A stretch of 64,000 bases of DNA from Agelas oroides (GCA_949130485.1 OX422186.1:5616792-5680791), one strand, 5' to 3'. Shown: positions 10,990 to 23,141, counted from the stretch's first letter. Notes: generated from the sequence alone by a model not told the origin. Made by a program: numbers and translations.

Positions 10990-12543
10990 GGTGCATCTCT
11001 TTTGGAAAGACAGGAAGTCGGCAGCTGCAAGAAGCTCAGTATAGTTTGAATCCAGGACTTGAGACAGACTTCCAAGCACTTCAATCTCACCCCTATTCAT
11101 AGTATTTGTATTGCCTAACTTAATTTATGACATTGTACATTCACGGCTTGTGCAACTTTGTTGATGTGTTACCAATAATAAGAATAGCAAGGATCCAAGT
11201 AATATGTAGATGCATACTCCAGATGAGGTCTGATGAAGCTTTTATAGAGCATTAATAAAGTGGGGGATTTGTGGATTGATAGAAACAGAGTCCAATAAGT
11301 TTACGTGTCTTGCTACAGCAGTTTATAATATGGGTTGCTCTGATCGCTGAGCTGCAACCACCAGGCAACTACCATGCAACTCACAATCCTCTAACTACAA
11401 TACTGCACAGGTAGTACTGAATGATTCAGTCTCACACCAAGCAGCTATTCAGTACATGCCATCAGGTTAAGGATTGGACAGAAAATGCTCTCTGTCAGGA
11501 AAGAAGCTGGGACCCTGAATGTGATTCTCAGTGACTGCTATCATCAAATATGCATTTAAATTACTACCAGTTTAAGTTTGATTGCCTATACTAACATATT
11601 ATGTTTGCACTTTGTAGCATGTTTTCTTCTCTCATTAGCTATCAGGGGCTGATCCAGGGAGGGTGGAAAAGGTGGCTAGCCACCCCGGGTTATAGATCAA
11701 TGATTCGCTAGGGAAAATATTATAATTCTAGAACAACATGTCTAGTGAGGTTGCAAACTAACTATTCAGGGACCAGGGTACTTGAGTATTCTGACCTTCC
11801 TCCTCAGGGACCTGAATTCTCAGCTCTTCCACCACCTCCAGCCCAACTACTGCTAAAATATCAGTCCCACAAAAGGAAGGACATGAGCGTGAGGGGGCAT
11901 CACTGAGAACTGTATCTCCCCCCCCCCCTCCTGGCCTCAGGAAAAGTTTCAATCAAGGCAAAGGTTCTTGGAGTTTTTTTAGCATCCTATTTGGCATTGG
12001 AGAACAGGGTGTGTATGTCCTGGGAAGGAGTTGTCATGGTCAAGAGGGCTTCACTGTGGAGGGGATTGGAGGAGGGCCAGAAAGGAGGGAAGGGAAGAGT
12101 TATACAAATGCACAACACCTCTCTGCATGCATATACACAGGCACAAATGCACCTGGTGATGCTTGTTCCCCAGTGCATTTGCTATTCTCATCAGCTGACA
12201 GCTCCTTCTTGCACCCTGTTTCCCCTACACCCAACCACGGAATGGCAAGCAGGCTAGGCTCATTGTACAAAGTACACCGCCACACAAACGGAAACAGATC
12301 CTGTCACACAGCTTCACCATACAAGACAAGAGCCTGGAGGAGTGATATTGAAACAAAATCACAGCTCATTGGTGCCTTCCATTGACAATTTACTTTTGAC
12401 ATTTTACGTATCCTAGCCTCCAATCCCAGGTCCTTTCACGCTTCAACGAACTGTAAGCATTCAAACATCTGGAGCTAAGTAAGGCCTGGGAACAAGGCTA
12501 GCACAATTAGTTTGGGGGGTGAGAGTCAGTGAATAGTGAGAAC
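10990..12543. other. Unit-1 intergenic sequence, no gene seen
   Basis: This sequence is repeated in unit 2 (about 26499-27943). Unit 2 lacks about 120 bp between roughly 11060 and 11190, and its C-run at 27308-27326 is longer than the one at 11918-11928. A lone TAGCC-family end (GGCCTGGGAACAAGGCTA) lies at 12483-12500. Reading frames of 88-124 residues around 11991-12385 are kept in both units because the DNA is nearly identical. They have no recognisable domain. Confidence 0.45.
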
Positions 12544-12621
12544 TAGCCTCGTTCCCAGGTTCTCCCCTCTCCCCCTTTTTATTTTTCATCAGAGCGAGAG
12601 GAGAGCCTGGGAACGAGGCTA
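12544..12621. mobile_element. 78 bp hairpin MITE, TAGCCTCG family (unit 1)
   Basis: The ends are TAGCCTCGTTCCCAGG and CCTGGGAACGAGGCTA, with a C/T-rich and G/A-rich inner stem. The flanks AGTGAGAAC (12535-12543) and AGTGAGGAC (12622-12630) form a 9 bp target duplication with one mismatch. The unit-2 copy is at 27944-28021. Confidence 0.8.
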
Positions 12622-12821
12622 AGTGAGGACACTGAATACCAGTATGGAATATACATTGCAACCTACATTAATTTTGATGCAACCTAATACCTAACAGTTA
12701 GGGTTCAACATAGTGTTGCTATATCTCCCTGTGTTACTCTATGATAACACTTCCCAGTGTACATGTCACACCATGAAACCTTACATTCAGATAATGTAGT
12801 ACATTATAGTCATGATATTCA

Positions 12822-13379
12822 GGCCTGTAGCCAGGATTTTTAGAAGGGGGGGTTACATGGGAGTGAGATGTGTATGCAAGTATAAGCATGCAAAACTAGG
12901 GGGGTCTGGGGGCATGTTCCCCCTGGAAAATGTTAGAAATTAGTTGCTCTGAGATTGCTTCTGAGGCCATTTTGGGACAGAAGCAGAGCCGTAGTAGCAG
13001 GGGCGAATCGGGGGGGCATGGGGGTCCATGCTTCCCCCCCCCCCCTTTTCGGGACTGAGCTGCAGATTTATGTTTGCAGGACATGAAGCAGTGATCCATT
13101 TAGAGATGTGCGCTGTGTCGGACTGCGATAAACCTCCGCGTTTAGCGCTTGCTCGCAAGAGACAGCTCTGTGGCAGTCCCTCATATACAAAGGCTGATTC
13201 AGTAGGGGAGGGGCTCCGAGAAACGACCATACGATGAATCGCCTGAGTTACAGTCCAGTTACCATAAATTTTGCGTGGTTATGGTGGTCTTCAATGGCCC
13301 CGGCCCCAGAAGCACTCTCATAAATTTTAACATTTTCCTGGGGACGCATGCCCCCAGACACCCCTAGAATGCTACGGGT
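12822..13379. mobile_element. Second CAGGCCTGTAGCC-family element (unit 1)
   Basis: It starts CAGGCCTGTAGCCAGG and contains the internal block seen in inverse orientation at 1430-1560: GGGGGCATG, CTGAGATTGCTTCTGAGG and CATTTTGGGACAGAAGCAGAGCCGTAG. It ends in a degraded terminus (GCTACGGG). The unit-2 copy is 28222-28779. No coding capacity is recognisable. Confidence 0.6.
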
Positions 13380-13426
13380 TATACGTGCAAAAAAGATGTC
13401 CTCCCACGAGGTCAACTCCCACGAGG

Positions 13427-13691
13427 TCAACCTATTGTTACTACTTGATTGGCAGCAACATCAGGTGGGTGATTGTGTTCTCCTCTACAAGACTGCACAG
13501 TGGTCTCATGAGTAGTCACTTTTGCTGGACATTGGCTTCTGTGCCTTTTGCATCTTCCAAAACATGTGATCCTTGCCATCACGAATCTTGAGGTACTTAC
13601 AGCCCTCATAAACATAAAGCAGAGCTTTTCCACCACCACCTATGTGAAACGTCAGAACCATTTCTGAAAGGAAGCAGCGACAATTATGCAA
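13427..13691 (-). pseudogene. FLYWCH-type zinc finger relic (unit 1)
   Basis: Read on the minus strand, one frame gives KALLYVYEGCKYLKIRDG followed by KDHMFW. A +1 shift then gives RCKRHRSQCPAKVTT and EHNHPPD. Together these match the FLYWCH layout (aromatic residues, then W-x-C, C, and H-x-H), with one extra A just after the Trp codon. A possible acceptor (CTTTCAG) lies upstream near 13660. FLYWCH and related WRKY/GCM-type fingers are common in Mutator-like transposases. The same frameshift is in the unit-2 copy (30680-30944), so it predates the duplication. Confidence 0.6.
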
Positions 13692-13790
13692 TGTACAAAC
13701 ATCAGACTTGTACCAAATTTGTATCTACCTTGGAGCTAGGCTCCATTTCTAGATCTATATGTGCATGTGGCTCCTCCGCTTATGAATTAA

Positions 13791-15622
13791 AGTCACAAAA
13801 AAGTTTGCCAAACGCAAACAAGCACATGTAGGGATGAAATCCTCAAAAACCAACCAAACAAGACGGGAACGACACCACAATACTTTTACACCATCCCTAC
13901 ATCTTGTGCCATTTTGCCAAAACTGTGTGTTTGTATTTGTTTTTTAGTTGTGTGTAGAAGAGGGTTGTCTTGTAGATGGAAGGGTGTGGCGTGGGTGTGT
14001 TGTGCATAGTGAGTATGTTGTGTTGTTGGTGGTTGCTACTGAGTGTAGCAGGTATGGTCCAAGTTGTGTGTAGAAGGTGTGGAGTGAGTGAGGAGTGGTG
14101 AGTGTGTGTGTTATGTTGGAATGTGCATTATGTTGTTAAGTTTTATGCCTGTTTAGCATGATAGATATGGGTTGTCTTGTATACAGGTGGCTGTGAAGTG
14201 AGTAGTGGTAATTTTGTAATGCTTTGTGAAGGATGGGTTATTTTGTGAGATAGTTGAATGGAGTGAAGTACTATGTTTGTTTGTGGTTGGTGTGGGCTAA
14301 TAAGTACAAATGTAGAGGGTTTTGTGTTGTGTACAGGTGGCAAAATGGCACAAGATGTAGGGATGGTGTAAAAGTATTGTGGTGTCGTTCCCGTCTTGTT
14401 TGGTTGGTTTTTGAGGATTTCATCCCTACATGTGCTTGTTTGCGTTTGGCAAACTTTTTTGTGACTTGTTTCTGTTGTGTTTTTGTTGTTGTTGTGTAAC
14501 CACACCCCAAGTGAAATGACTTGTTATGTAGTTTATTGTTGATGTTGATGGATTTCTGGAGGATGTTAGCTGTTTGCACTTATCCACTTGACAATGGAAT
14601 CATGGGTGTAACTGTTGTCTAATTGGGTATGTGCATGTGTGTGTGAGTGGTTGTTCTAAGGCACTGTGGTATATACATGACTGTCTACCTGTTCTGTTGT
14701 ATGACAGGGTTGTAACACTGTATGTTGTGTGTTGTCCAAGGAACAGTTTCTATAGCTGGTTATACATTGTGGGCAGGTGTGTGTAGGTTGTGTATGGTGG
14801 GTGGCAGGTACATAGGTCATAAAGAGGTAAGGCATAACTGTGGTAAAGGAACCCTTGGAGAGTAAGAGTGTTTTTCCGGGTTCTTCCAGTACTTGTTACG
14901 GGACGCTTGCCTTTTGCTTTCTTTGTTTCGCAGATAGTTCTGCTTATCCCGCGCCCGTTTCTTGTGGACGTTACGCATACTGCGTTCCTTGTCAAATCCA
15001 GCACAAGTACGTCAACTGCTGTATGAAAGTAGCAACATATGCAATCGTTTGGGAATCAATCGATCGTCAAGTTCTCTACGGAAGTAGAATAACCGCAGCT
15101 GCATGCCAACTTCACGTGCTGTAGCTGTTGAACTTCTGTTGACGTAATCGCTATGAATATTCTATTCTAACAAAATGGCGTATAGCAGCAAGCATAAGCG
15201 TGGGGTTACCTGAGAATCGCCGATTAATTCGACTTCTTTCTTTGAGAACGATGAGTGGTGGGTACAATACCCAGTAATTTATGCTGATCTTTCGCGTTTG
15301 AATCGTTGTAATAGCTTCAGCCGTTGTCGTGCTATCGTGGTGAGCAAAAGAAGAAGAAGAAGAAGTCAGAAGATAGACGATTTGCCTTTTTTAGCGACTT
15401 GACTGTCAGGTACTTAGCGATGCTTTCCAGCAAATTTAACGATCCTGTTGCCCATGGAAGCACTCGATAATGTCTGATATGGCTCATGGAGGCCGTTGAC
15501 TTATCTAACGCGGACATTTCGAGCGTGTCATTTGTGCACTTTGAATGTGGCCGCCATTTTTTTTCGGGGTCATCCCTACATATGGCGTACTACCGTACGC
15601 CATGATACTACCGTACGCCATG
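13791..15622. mobile_element. 1.83 kb block present only in unit 1
   Basis: Unit 2 reads straight from GAATTAA to TATTCATG at 31036-31052. Unit 1 has about 1.8 kb here. The left third is a large inverted repeat: arms of about 130 bp at 13791-13919 and 14338-14466, beginning AGTCACAAAAAAGTTTGCC, around a GT-rich centre. CATCCCTACA-type motifs recur inside both arms and near 15570. The far end has two tandem copies of TACTACCGTACGCCATGA. Target duplications are not clear. Whether it is one insertion or nested ones, or a deletion from unit 2, is open. I recognise no coding sequence. Confidence 0.6.
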
Positions 15623-15689
15623 ATATTCATGTATGATGCTGGATGATATTGCTTTTGAATTGTATACAGTTATTTCCGGCCGGTTCGTG

Positions 15690-15930
15690 GGTTCCCGTGC
15701 GCCGCATCACTTTGACCCTAAAAGACCTTCGAACTTCCTGCTTTCGTAATGTAACTGACCTCTTTGGACTATTGTATCATCGACCGTTTCTGAATCCCAT
15801 AAAATAAGCCGCCAGACTACAAGTATTTAGTATATGCACTTCTCGGAAATACAGTCGTTAACACAACTAAGCTATAGCCTTAGCTATTTGGCTGCTCCAG
15901 ATCCTCCGTGTTGAAGTGTGGTTATTCAGT
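15690..15930 (+). promoter_or_regulatory. 5' flank of gene B
   Basis: It contains the same ordered blocks as gene A's flank (CTTTGACCCT, CTTCCTGCTT, GCACTTCTC, TTGGCTGCTCC) and a weakened TATA-like CATAAAATA at 15799-15807, about 125 bases before the ATG. Gene D has the intact version TATAAAATA. Confidence 0.45.
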
Positions 15931-18003
15931 ATGATGAAGCGACACTTGGTGATATTAGTATGTTTGCTTCTTCTCTCCGGTAAGGTTTGTAGTATGCGTA
16001 TCGTCGTATTGAGTCATTGAGTATCCTTGTACTTAGATAAAGTATACCTCTGAGATTATTTTATGGTGTATTTCCAGTTGACTACTGCTGGGGCCGACGG
16101 ACTACTACCAGACTGAGGAGACCGACTACTACCAGAGTGAGGAGACCGACTACTACCGGTACCAGAGTGGATGGTTGTTTCTCTGTTCAGTTTGCCTGTG
16201 TTGATGGAAGCAGATGTCCACCGCTAGTTAATAATCGCAATGGAGTGTGTGACGGAGTTTTTGACTGTACGGATCGGTCAGATGAAGCTAGTTGTGGGAT
16301 AGGTGAGTTATATGCCTACTGGCTAACAAGCCATTATAGCAAAAGTACAAGATTTTGTAATATTTCTCAAAGCCCCTCTGAGGCAAAGTCAGGAGGTGAT
16401 GAAGTCAAATCCGGTACATGCTCTGCACATTTTCAATTGAGAGCATTGATGAACTTGAAAAGAATGCATTGATGAAATGTGAATAATTCAAAGCATATTT
16501 TCTCATCATATTATTGTTCCCACAGAATGTGGTTGTTTAGTGAGTATAATGGAGTAGACTTTACATGAGGCATAACCTGAAATTGGCCATAGTATGAAGG
16601 CTACCAATGTCCTTAGGTCAGGGGCAGTGGGTGCAAGTAGAAACTGTTCTTGTCCAGTCAATTTGTCTACAAGGTCGACTATAGTGACTGAAACGCCTCG
16701 TGATGACTGATGTGTATTGTGGTGAAAGGCAGTATTACTCCCGCCATGTAGCTACTCTAGTCGGACTAGGGCCACTCCAAATGAGACTTTAGTTTCCCGT
16801 CCTGACTTTTTTCATTTTACATGCGGGCGGGCGGTCCATTACCATTAACCATTACTATGAATCTCATTATAAGCATGACGAGTTAAATTCGTGCGAGAAG
16901 CAATGTCCGGATGAACTGTGCCGGAATGTCCGCATCCTGGAGCTGTTGTACACATTCATGCTATTAGCGTTCCACTGAATCAGGCGACGTTGGTGCTATG
17001 TCTGCTTTTACGCGAGTCTAGTACGTTTGCTACTGTACTACGCACTAGCAGTAAGTTGCATGTTGGATGACGACACGGCACTGCAGATAATTTGAAATAT
17101 TTCGGGTATTTAGAATAATAATGGCCATAATGGTCAAATGGCGTGGTAGTCTCCTGAGGGGGCTGGCGGAGGACAGGAAACTATAGTCTCATTTGGAGTG
17201 GCCTAGTGGCATTTAGGTACAAATATGGCCTCAGAAGCGATCTCAGAGCACCTAATTTCAAATTTTTCTGGGGGAGCATGCCCCCAGACCCCCCTAGCAT
17301 GTGTATGCTTATGCACACACCATCATTGGTGCCCCCCCCCCCCAGTCTCAACTACCTTCCACCGCACCATCATCTGGATTTCTAGTGGTGAATTTATGCA
17401 TAAATGAACAGGTTCTTTACTTCTTCCTGCATGAAACCCTGGTAATGATACTTGTCCAAGTGCTGCCTCTGTGTGAGCACTCAAGTTGCCATGTATGTCA
17501 TTGCAATATATGCCTTACCTGAACCTAATCTGCTATTCCAGGCAATTGCACTTCATTTCAGTACCAGTGTGATAATGGAAACTGTGTGAATGGCAGTGAT
17601 GTCTGCAATGGACAAGACAACTGTGGAGACAACAGTGATGAAACCCAGTGTGGAAGAAGTAAGTAGCCGTAATGGATGTAAGACAGACCACTAAGGTTTG
17701 TTGTGGGTTTCACTAGTAGTACAATGGGATCATCTAAGAGATTTTATTTATTTATTTTTTATTGTGCTTGCTTCCACAGATGATTTGACTAGCTTTATTG
17801 TAGGTATGGCTGTTGGCATCCCTGGTGGCATACTGTTGGTGGTCGCACTCATCCTTGGAATATTATGCTGTGTTTTTTGTTGTGCACGGCGGAAGAAAAG
17901 TACCAGTGTATCCACACTGACCACACAAACAACTCCAAAAGCAACTGAAGAGAACCCAGACCCGCCACCTGTTTATTCAGAAAAAGAATCCACATTTGAC
18001 TGA
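15931..18003 (+). CDS. Receptor B: two LDLa modules, TM, PPxY, with a RRPTTT-repeat linker (4 exons)
   Basis: Exons 15931-15979, 16078-16302, 17542-17658 and 17780-18003 (all junctions phase 1) encode 204 residues. The signal peptide begins MMKRHLVILVC. A linker between signal peptide and LDLa-1 is 19 residues longer than in A. It has an extra unpaired Cys (DYCWG) and three RRPTTT-type units made by a 24 bp tandem repeat. RLRRP and RVRRP look like basic processing sites, but the following Pro makes cleavage doubtful. LDLa-1 lies at Cys50-Cys89 and LDLa-2 at Cys94-Cys128, with VNGS where A has VMGS. The TM region is about 136-159, and PPVY at 193-196 is kept. The role is inferred as for A: a surface receptor with a WW-domain-binding tail. 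B and D form a subfamily distinct from A, C and E. Confidence 0.87.
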
Positions 18004-19176
18004 CAAGTTTGTTTTTTTTAATTGAACAGGTTATTATCTAGCTATAGGATGTATAATAGTGTGACTCTTCTTGCAAGTACTTGATGATCTATATACTAGA
18101 TGCTGTCACTGCATGTTGACAGCAAATGTACTCTAACATTATATGTGTGACTGTGTGTACCTGTTGTACCATCTCTCAGTGAGGAGTGAGCAATCTGATA
18201 GGACATCATTTCTCAAACCAAGAGCTTCAGCTCAGTTCAGTTCAAGCATGTGATAAAATCTATCTTCAAACAGCAATTAAGTGTGCTGTTAGAATGCATT
18301 TTAATGGCACATTTAATTGCGGTTTTAGACCTATGATTGTGGTTAATTTTGTCAGGACCCTCTTGAAGACTGACAGGTAATGGTTTCCCATGAAATATCT
18401 ATGTAGTAATTTTAAATATGCTCAGAGAGTCAAGATCATTTTAGTGCTGTGCATGATTTACCTTAGTTGCAATGCTTTACAGTTCAGTGCTACTTTGATT
18501 AAGTATGTCTCAATGGTGACTGCGAAGAAAGCATGTTTGATGACAGTAACAGAGCATTGGCTACTCAAAGTAATTTTTCCAATTCTAATGTGTTTGGAAC
18601 AGCTGGCCCCAATCCCAGGACTATAACTTTATTCTTCAGTTTGTATACATTGGTACAGAAGACTGACAAAAAACGGTGTATTCTTGGAATGCATAGCTAT
18701 TTGTATTTGTATCACCTACTTGTTTTTATCTGCATGACATCATACATATGACCGAGGCTTTCCCCATTTTGTGCTGCTCTTCTGCTTCCACAAAATATTG
18801 CCAATGTAAGCCTAAACCAGAGTATAGGCCTAGCTAGTAACAATACTGGAGAGCCTCCATCCCAGGATGAACCTTCCGTTTCCTGTATCTCTGTCCTTGC
18901 ACACAATTGCACACAATTTAGCTCCAACACACAGCCAGTGTCATGGGAAAATAAGGATCCCTAAAATGGGGACCCTGCATGATCCCTATATTTCCAGGAA
19001 AATAGACACTTGGAGACCCATTTTCCAGGAATATGCATGGGGATCCCTTTGTGAAAACGGGGACCCCCTGACGACCTAGCTACTGTTTTCCAGACACTCT
19101 GTATGGCAGACCATATTTACAGAAATATGAGGAGCCTTTTATATGAAAATTGGGACCCCCTGAATGGGTATAGAAT
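18004..19176. other. Downstream flank of gene B, no gene seen
   Basis: This is the B 3' UTR and intergenic DNA, repeated downstream of D (33012-34160). It has several imperfect copies of a GGGACCCC-type motif between 18955 and 19160, such as ATGGGGACCCTG, ACGGGGACCCCC and TTGGGACCCCCTG. No supported coding sequence is seen. Confidence 0.45.
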
Positions 19177-19181
19177 AATTG

Positions 19182-22100
19182 TCGAGTTCGAGTTCGAGTT
19201 CGAGTTCGAAGTTCGAGCGTCTGCGTTGCACCAGTAAGGCGTGAGTTAGGTTTTTTGTAAGCCCAAGGAGAGAGGAGTGGACCATGGTACCGATGTCTGT
19301 GCTAGGGAACAAACCATAGTCTCGCAAGCCACACCCTTCGCAGTGAGGGTGTGCAGGCTTGTAAGACTGGGTAAGTGGTCTCTGAGCAGGTGAGAAGATA
19401 GCTACCGTGACAAACCTAAGGGCAGAATCTCAGTGAGGCTTACCTGCTGGAATCGAAGATGGCTTACCAATAGGCTTCCATATCACTTTGGCGGCTTTAA
19501 TGGAGAGAGGCATTTTGTGCTCATTGAAAAATTGGTGCTTGCCTTCATGAACTTGACAAGCTGGAGTAAATTAGTGGGGAGAGTGAGGCAGTTGGAAAGG
19601 CAGACAGTGTACTGAGGAGAGCAGAAGGTCCTGGGGCTGTGGTATTTGTGGCACAAGAGTATCAGGCTACAGTGGTTAGCTTCACAAAGCCAGTCTATCG
19701 CTTTTGCGAGGGAATCTACCAGTCAGTGGGATTGTCTTCTGTGGATTGACAGGTCAGTGAGTGTCACCGTTTGGTTGCATCTGCCTTGTATTGATCAGGG
19801 GATAGGCTTTTACAAGGAACACTTGGCACAGAGCTTTTGCTCCAAAACTACTATAATAATGTCACTGTGATGTCAAAGAGGAGGTTGAGGTTGTAAACAC
19901 TCTGACTGTATGAGTATGTACATGCAAATGCTACTAAAGCAATTGAAAATGACGGTTATGTATGACCTTATTGGAGCTAGGGGGGAGGGGGGTCACAACT
20001 TAGGGCACAACAGTGTATATAGTTTGTAGGTGTTCCCAATTCAGTGCACATCTTGGAAGCAGTACCTTTGGAGTAGTCACACAAAGGAGACCCAAAAACC
20101 CCATGCACTTTCAGTATCATACACCCAACCAAACCCAGCATAGACAGTGGATCATGCATGTGGTACTGATGTGCGTGGGTTGGTTAAATTGGTGTGGCTT
20201 GTGGGACTATAATGTAGGAACTGGTAGGTTACTGTAGGGTCTTGTAATGTCAACATGTGACTTGGGGTAGATTTGGCTCATACAGGCGTGAAGTAGGTTG
20301 TTAGAGGCTTACATGGTTGTAGTAAAGGCAGGGTTGGCTCCACTGTTGAATATATAGTGTGTAGAATGAGGATACAAAGTATGCAGTTGGATTGTAGGAG
20401 ATTGAGCTTATTTGTCAAGAGAATTTTGGTTCATGCTGCAGAGTTCTAAAAGCCGAGAAGTTAAGGTGATGATACACCTAGGTGCTTGTGTGCTTATGGA
20501 GAACAGAGCTATCTTTTCAGCTTGGAAAAATTGTTTCATGCAGTGTCCACTTTATGAGAAGGTAGTCTAGCATGCTGCCAAGCCTAATAGCCATGCATTT
20601 GTATACTTAGGCATTTTTCTACTACCCCTCATCATTCTCTATTACCCCTCAGTATTGGCTCCAGCCAAGCACAATAGCAACCCTAGCTATACAGCAACAA
20701 TGGCAGCATATAGTATAATATACCTGTAACTGTGTTACTGTTGACTTAAACTCTTCTTGTATTGGTTATTGCTGTTGTTGAGTGATGTCATATTTCGTAA
20801 TGTATGTATGATGCAATGTGTGACTGTAGTAGGATGCTGAGATATTTCTTAGTAGGATGGGTACCACTGTGCTTGGTGCATGCATGGCACCAAATGCTTA
20901 GGTGTGACAGGAAAAGCTCAGCAGTATTAGAAACTGATGAGAGGTGTGGCTAGGTATTGTGCCTGTCTGCTGAAATTGCTGTGTCAAGCAGTAGAAAACA
21001 CTGAGGGATAGTAAGGGACGCAGAATTGCTGTTGAGATTATGGCTGCCATTGTTCCTATAGTTTTAGAAACTGCTGAAGGGCAGTACAGCGTGTTGATAA
21101 ATGCTAAGTGAAAGTAGAAATTGCTGAGCTATCCTTGCATTTAGCTATATATAGTAAGCTGAAGGAAATTACAGAATGTTAAGGGCCAATATAGATTGCT
21201 GAAAGGTATGACTGTCATTGTGCTTGAATGGAGAGAATGCCAAAGTGGGAAAGGTACAAGGGAGGCAGTATGTACAGACTGTTGAGAGATAATGTATACT
21301 TGGCTAAAGAATACACCCTAAAGAATATTTTCTTTAGCCATGCAAGGGCCAAGGACAGAGAGGATCACTGCATAAGGCATAACAAAAATTTCTGAGGGCA
21401 TTGCTATCATCATGTACTTCACTGAAATAAAAGCCAATGAGCAGTAGAAAGTGCAGAGAAATGAGTGGCAGTAGAGATTGTAGCCTATTTCTCATGCTCT
21501 CGTGTGTGGAGATTGCTGACAGGTTTAACTGCAATTGCGCTTGACTTTAGAAGTATATAGCTACCAGGAATTGTTGAGTCACATGCAATAGAGACGGCTG
21601 AAAGATAATTATGACTGCATGAGGGCAGAAGTGAAATGTCCTCTGTCACCTCCAGCCAATATAACCTTTTAGTTACTCCCCACCGTTCACTCCTGCCATA
21701 TAATTATTTCTCAGCAGTCTCTACTGCCCCTTGGGCAGTTTCTGCTACTCCAGAGAAATGCTGAGAGTAGCAAGGAATACTAAGTGGAAAGAGCTGAAGG
21801 CAACTAATGAATTAATGATGTGCCATTGGGTCAAAGAATGCTGAGGGGATAGTAGAAAATGGTAAATTGGAATAGAGATTTATGACTGCTGTTGTGCTTT
21901 ATTTAATGCTCAGGTATAATTCTAAGTAGTAGAGCTGCTTAGAGTAATGGTTGCCATTGTCCTTGACTGTAGAAATTTGTTTGAAATACTGAGGTACATA
22001 GATATTGTTGAGAGCTATGTATGGTTGCCTTCTGCTTGGGTCTGAGAATGCATGAGGGGCAGAACAGAGTGCCAGGGAGTACACAGAAGAGCGTTAACTG

Positions 22101-22787
22101 GGGTATATGACTGCCATTTGTGCCTGGTTGACAATGCACCTGGCTACTATTGCATGCAGAGAATGCTATGGGGTTGCAGAATTTACTGAGTTCAGTCTGA
22201 GGAGTGGACGTGACTGGAGTAATGGCTAGTCTCACAGGCAGGACTCTCACTGGAGAGTCTGGCCTGTGAAATTAAGTAGTACTATACTTGAGCTTGGCTG
22301 CAAAAAATCTGTGAGAGTTAGATACGTCATTGTCATGATTGTGCTTGGCTTCACAGAATGTAGAGGTGTACGCCTACTAGCTATAGGCTTATAAATTGTT
22401 ATGAGCACTACACTGCTTCCAGTAATGGCTGATGTTGTGCTTGGGGCTACAGAAACCTTTGGGGTGGCAGGTACTACATAGGGGCTGTAAAGATTGCTGA
22501 AAGAATGGTTGTCAGTAAATGCTGAGGTGTTGTAGTAACAAACTGTACTCGGTAATTTTCGTACGAGCCAACCTCTACGCAATGAATGTACATGTATACT
22601 GCATCGAGCCACACCCCTTAGCACTAAACCTCGCCGGATCTCAGTCAGAATTGGGCTCTGCAAACACCTGCAACCCTTCGCTGTCTAGCCTCGAAAGTCA
22701 AACCCGACCAAACATAAAACTATCCGGACCTGGCTAGCAAGATCAGTGCGCACCGGAAACCGTGGAGGCAACTCGAACTCGAACTCG
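19182..22787. repeat. Non-coding block bounded by inverted (CGAGTT)n / (AACTCG)n ends, unit 1
   Basis: The left end is a CGAGTT hexamer array (19182-19219) and the right end is its complement AACTCG (22770-22787). The flanks on both sides share CCCCCTGAATG and CTCTGTATGGCAGA. Near the left end a hairpin CACACCCTTCGCA...GTGAGGGTGTG lies at 19329-19355. The block is about 3.6 kb, has no recognisable protein and is repeated in unit 2 (34164-43434). It could be a non-autonomous element. This is inferred from the symmetric hexamer ends only. Confidence 0.5.
20830..22520. repeat. Degenerate tandem repeat field, roughly 60-100 bp units (unit 1)
   Basis: The same words recur in order many times: GGCAGTAGA, ATTGCTGA, AAGGTATGACTGCCATTG, TGTGCTTGA, and ATGCTGAGGG. 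Examples start near 20995, 21185, 21470, 21860, 21935, 22140, 22320 and 22420. Spacing varies and copies are diverged, as in an old minisatellite or satellite-like array. The longest reading frame, on the minus strand (22247-22663), has no domain features. Confidence 0.65.
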
Positions 22788-23141
22788 CACCCCCCCTGAA
22801 TGAACCCTCTGTATGGCAGATCTTCACTAACCTCTCTAGCTGTAGTCAGTTGGTAGAACAGGTTTAGTAAGAGAGAAAACGAAAGTATTAGCTACATAAC
22901 TACAGCCTACAAGCATAAACACTTGTGTACAGGCCGAAATGTGGTTACGCCGCGGTCACTCGTGGGTGCAACAGGGGACCCCATTTTCCGAGTTCCCATT
23001 TTCCGAGTTCCCGTTTTCACAGGACCCCACGAATTTTACGACGCCGTATACGTACAAATTTTGGTACAGTAGCTACCTACAACTAAGCAAGCTATCTGGC
23101 TGCAGCTGCTACTGATCATCTGTCACACTCGATTCGGTCTG

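Noticed and set aside
11991-12385. 88-124 codon frames kept in both duplicated units
   Set aside because: The units are nearly identical DNA, so frame conservation carries no weight. No domains or splice structure.
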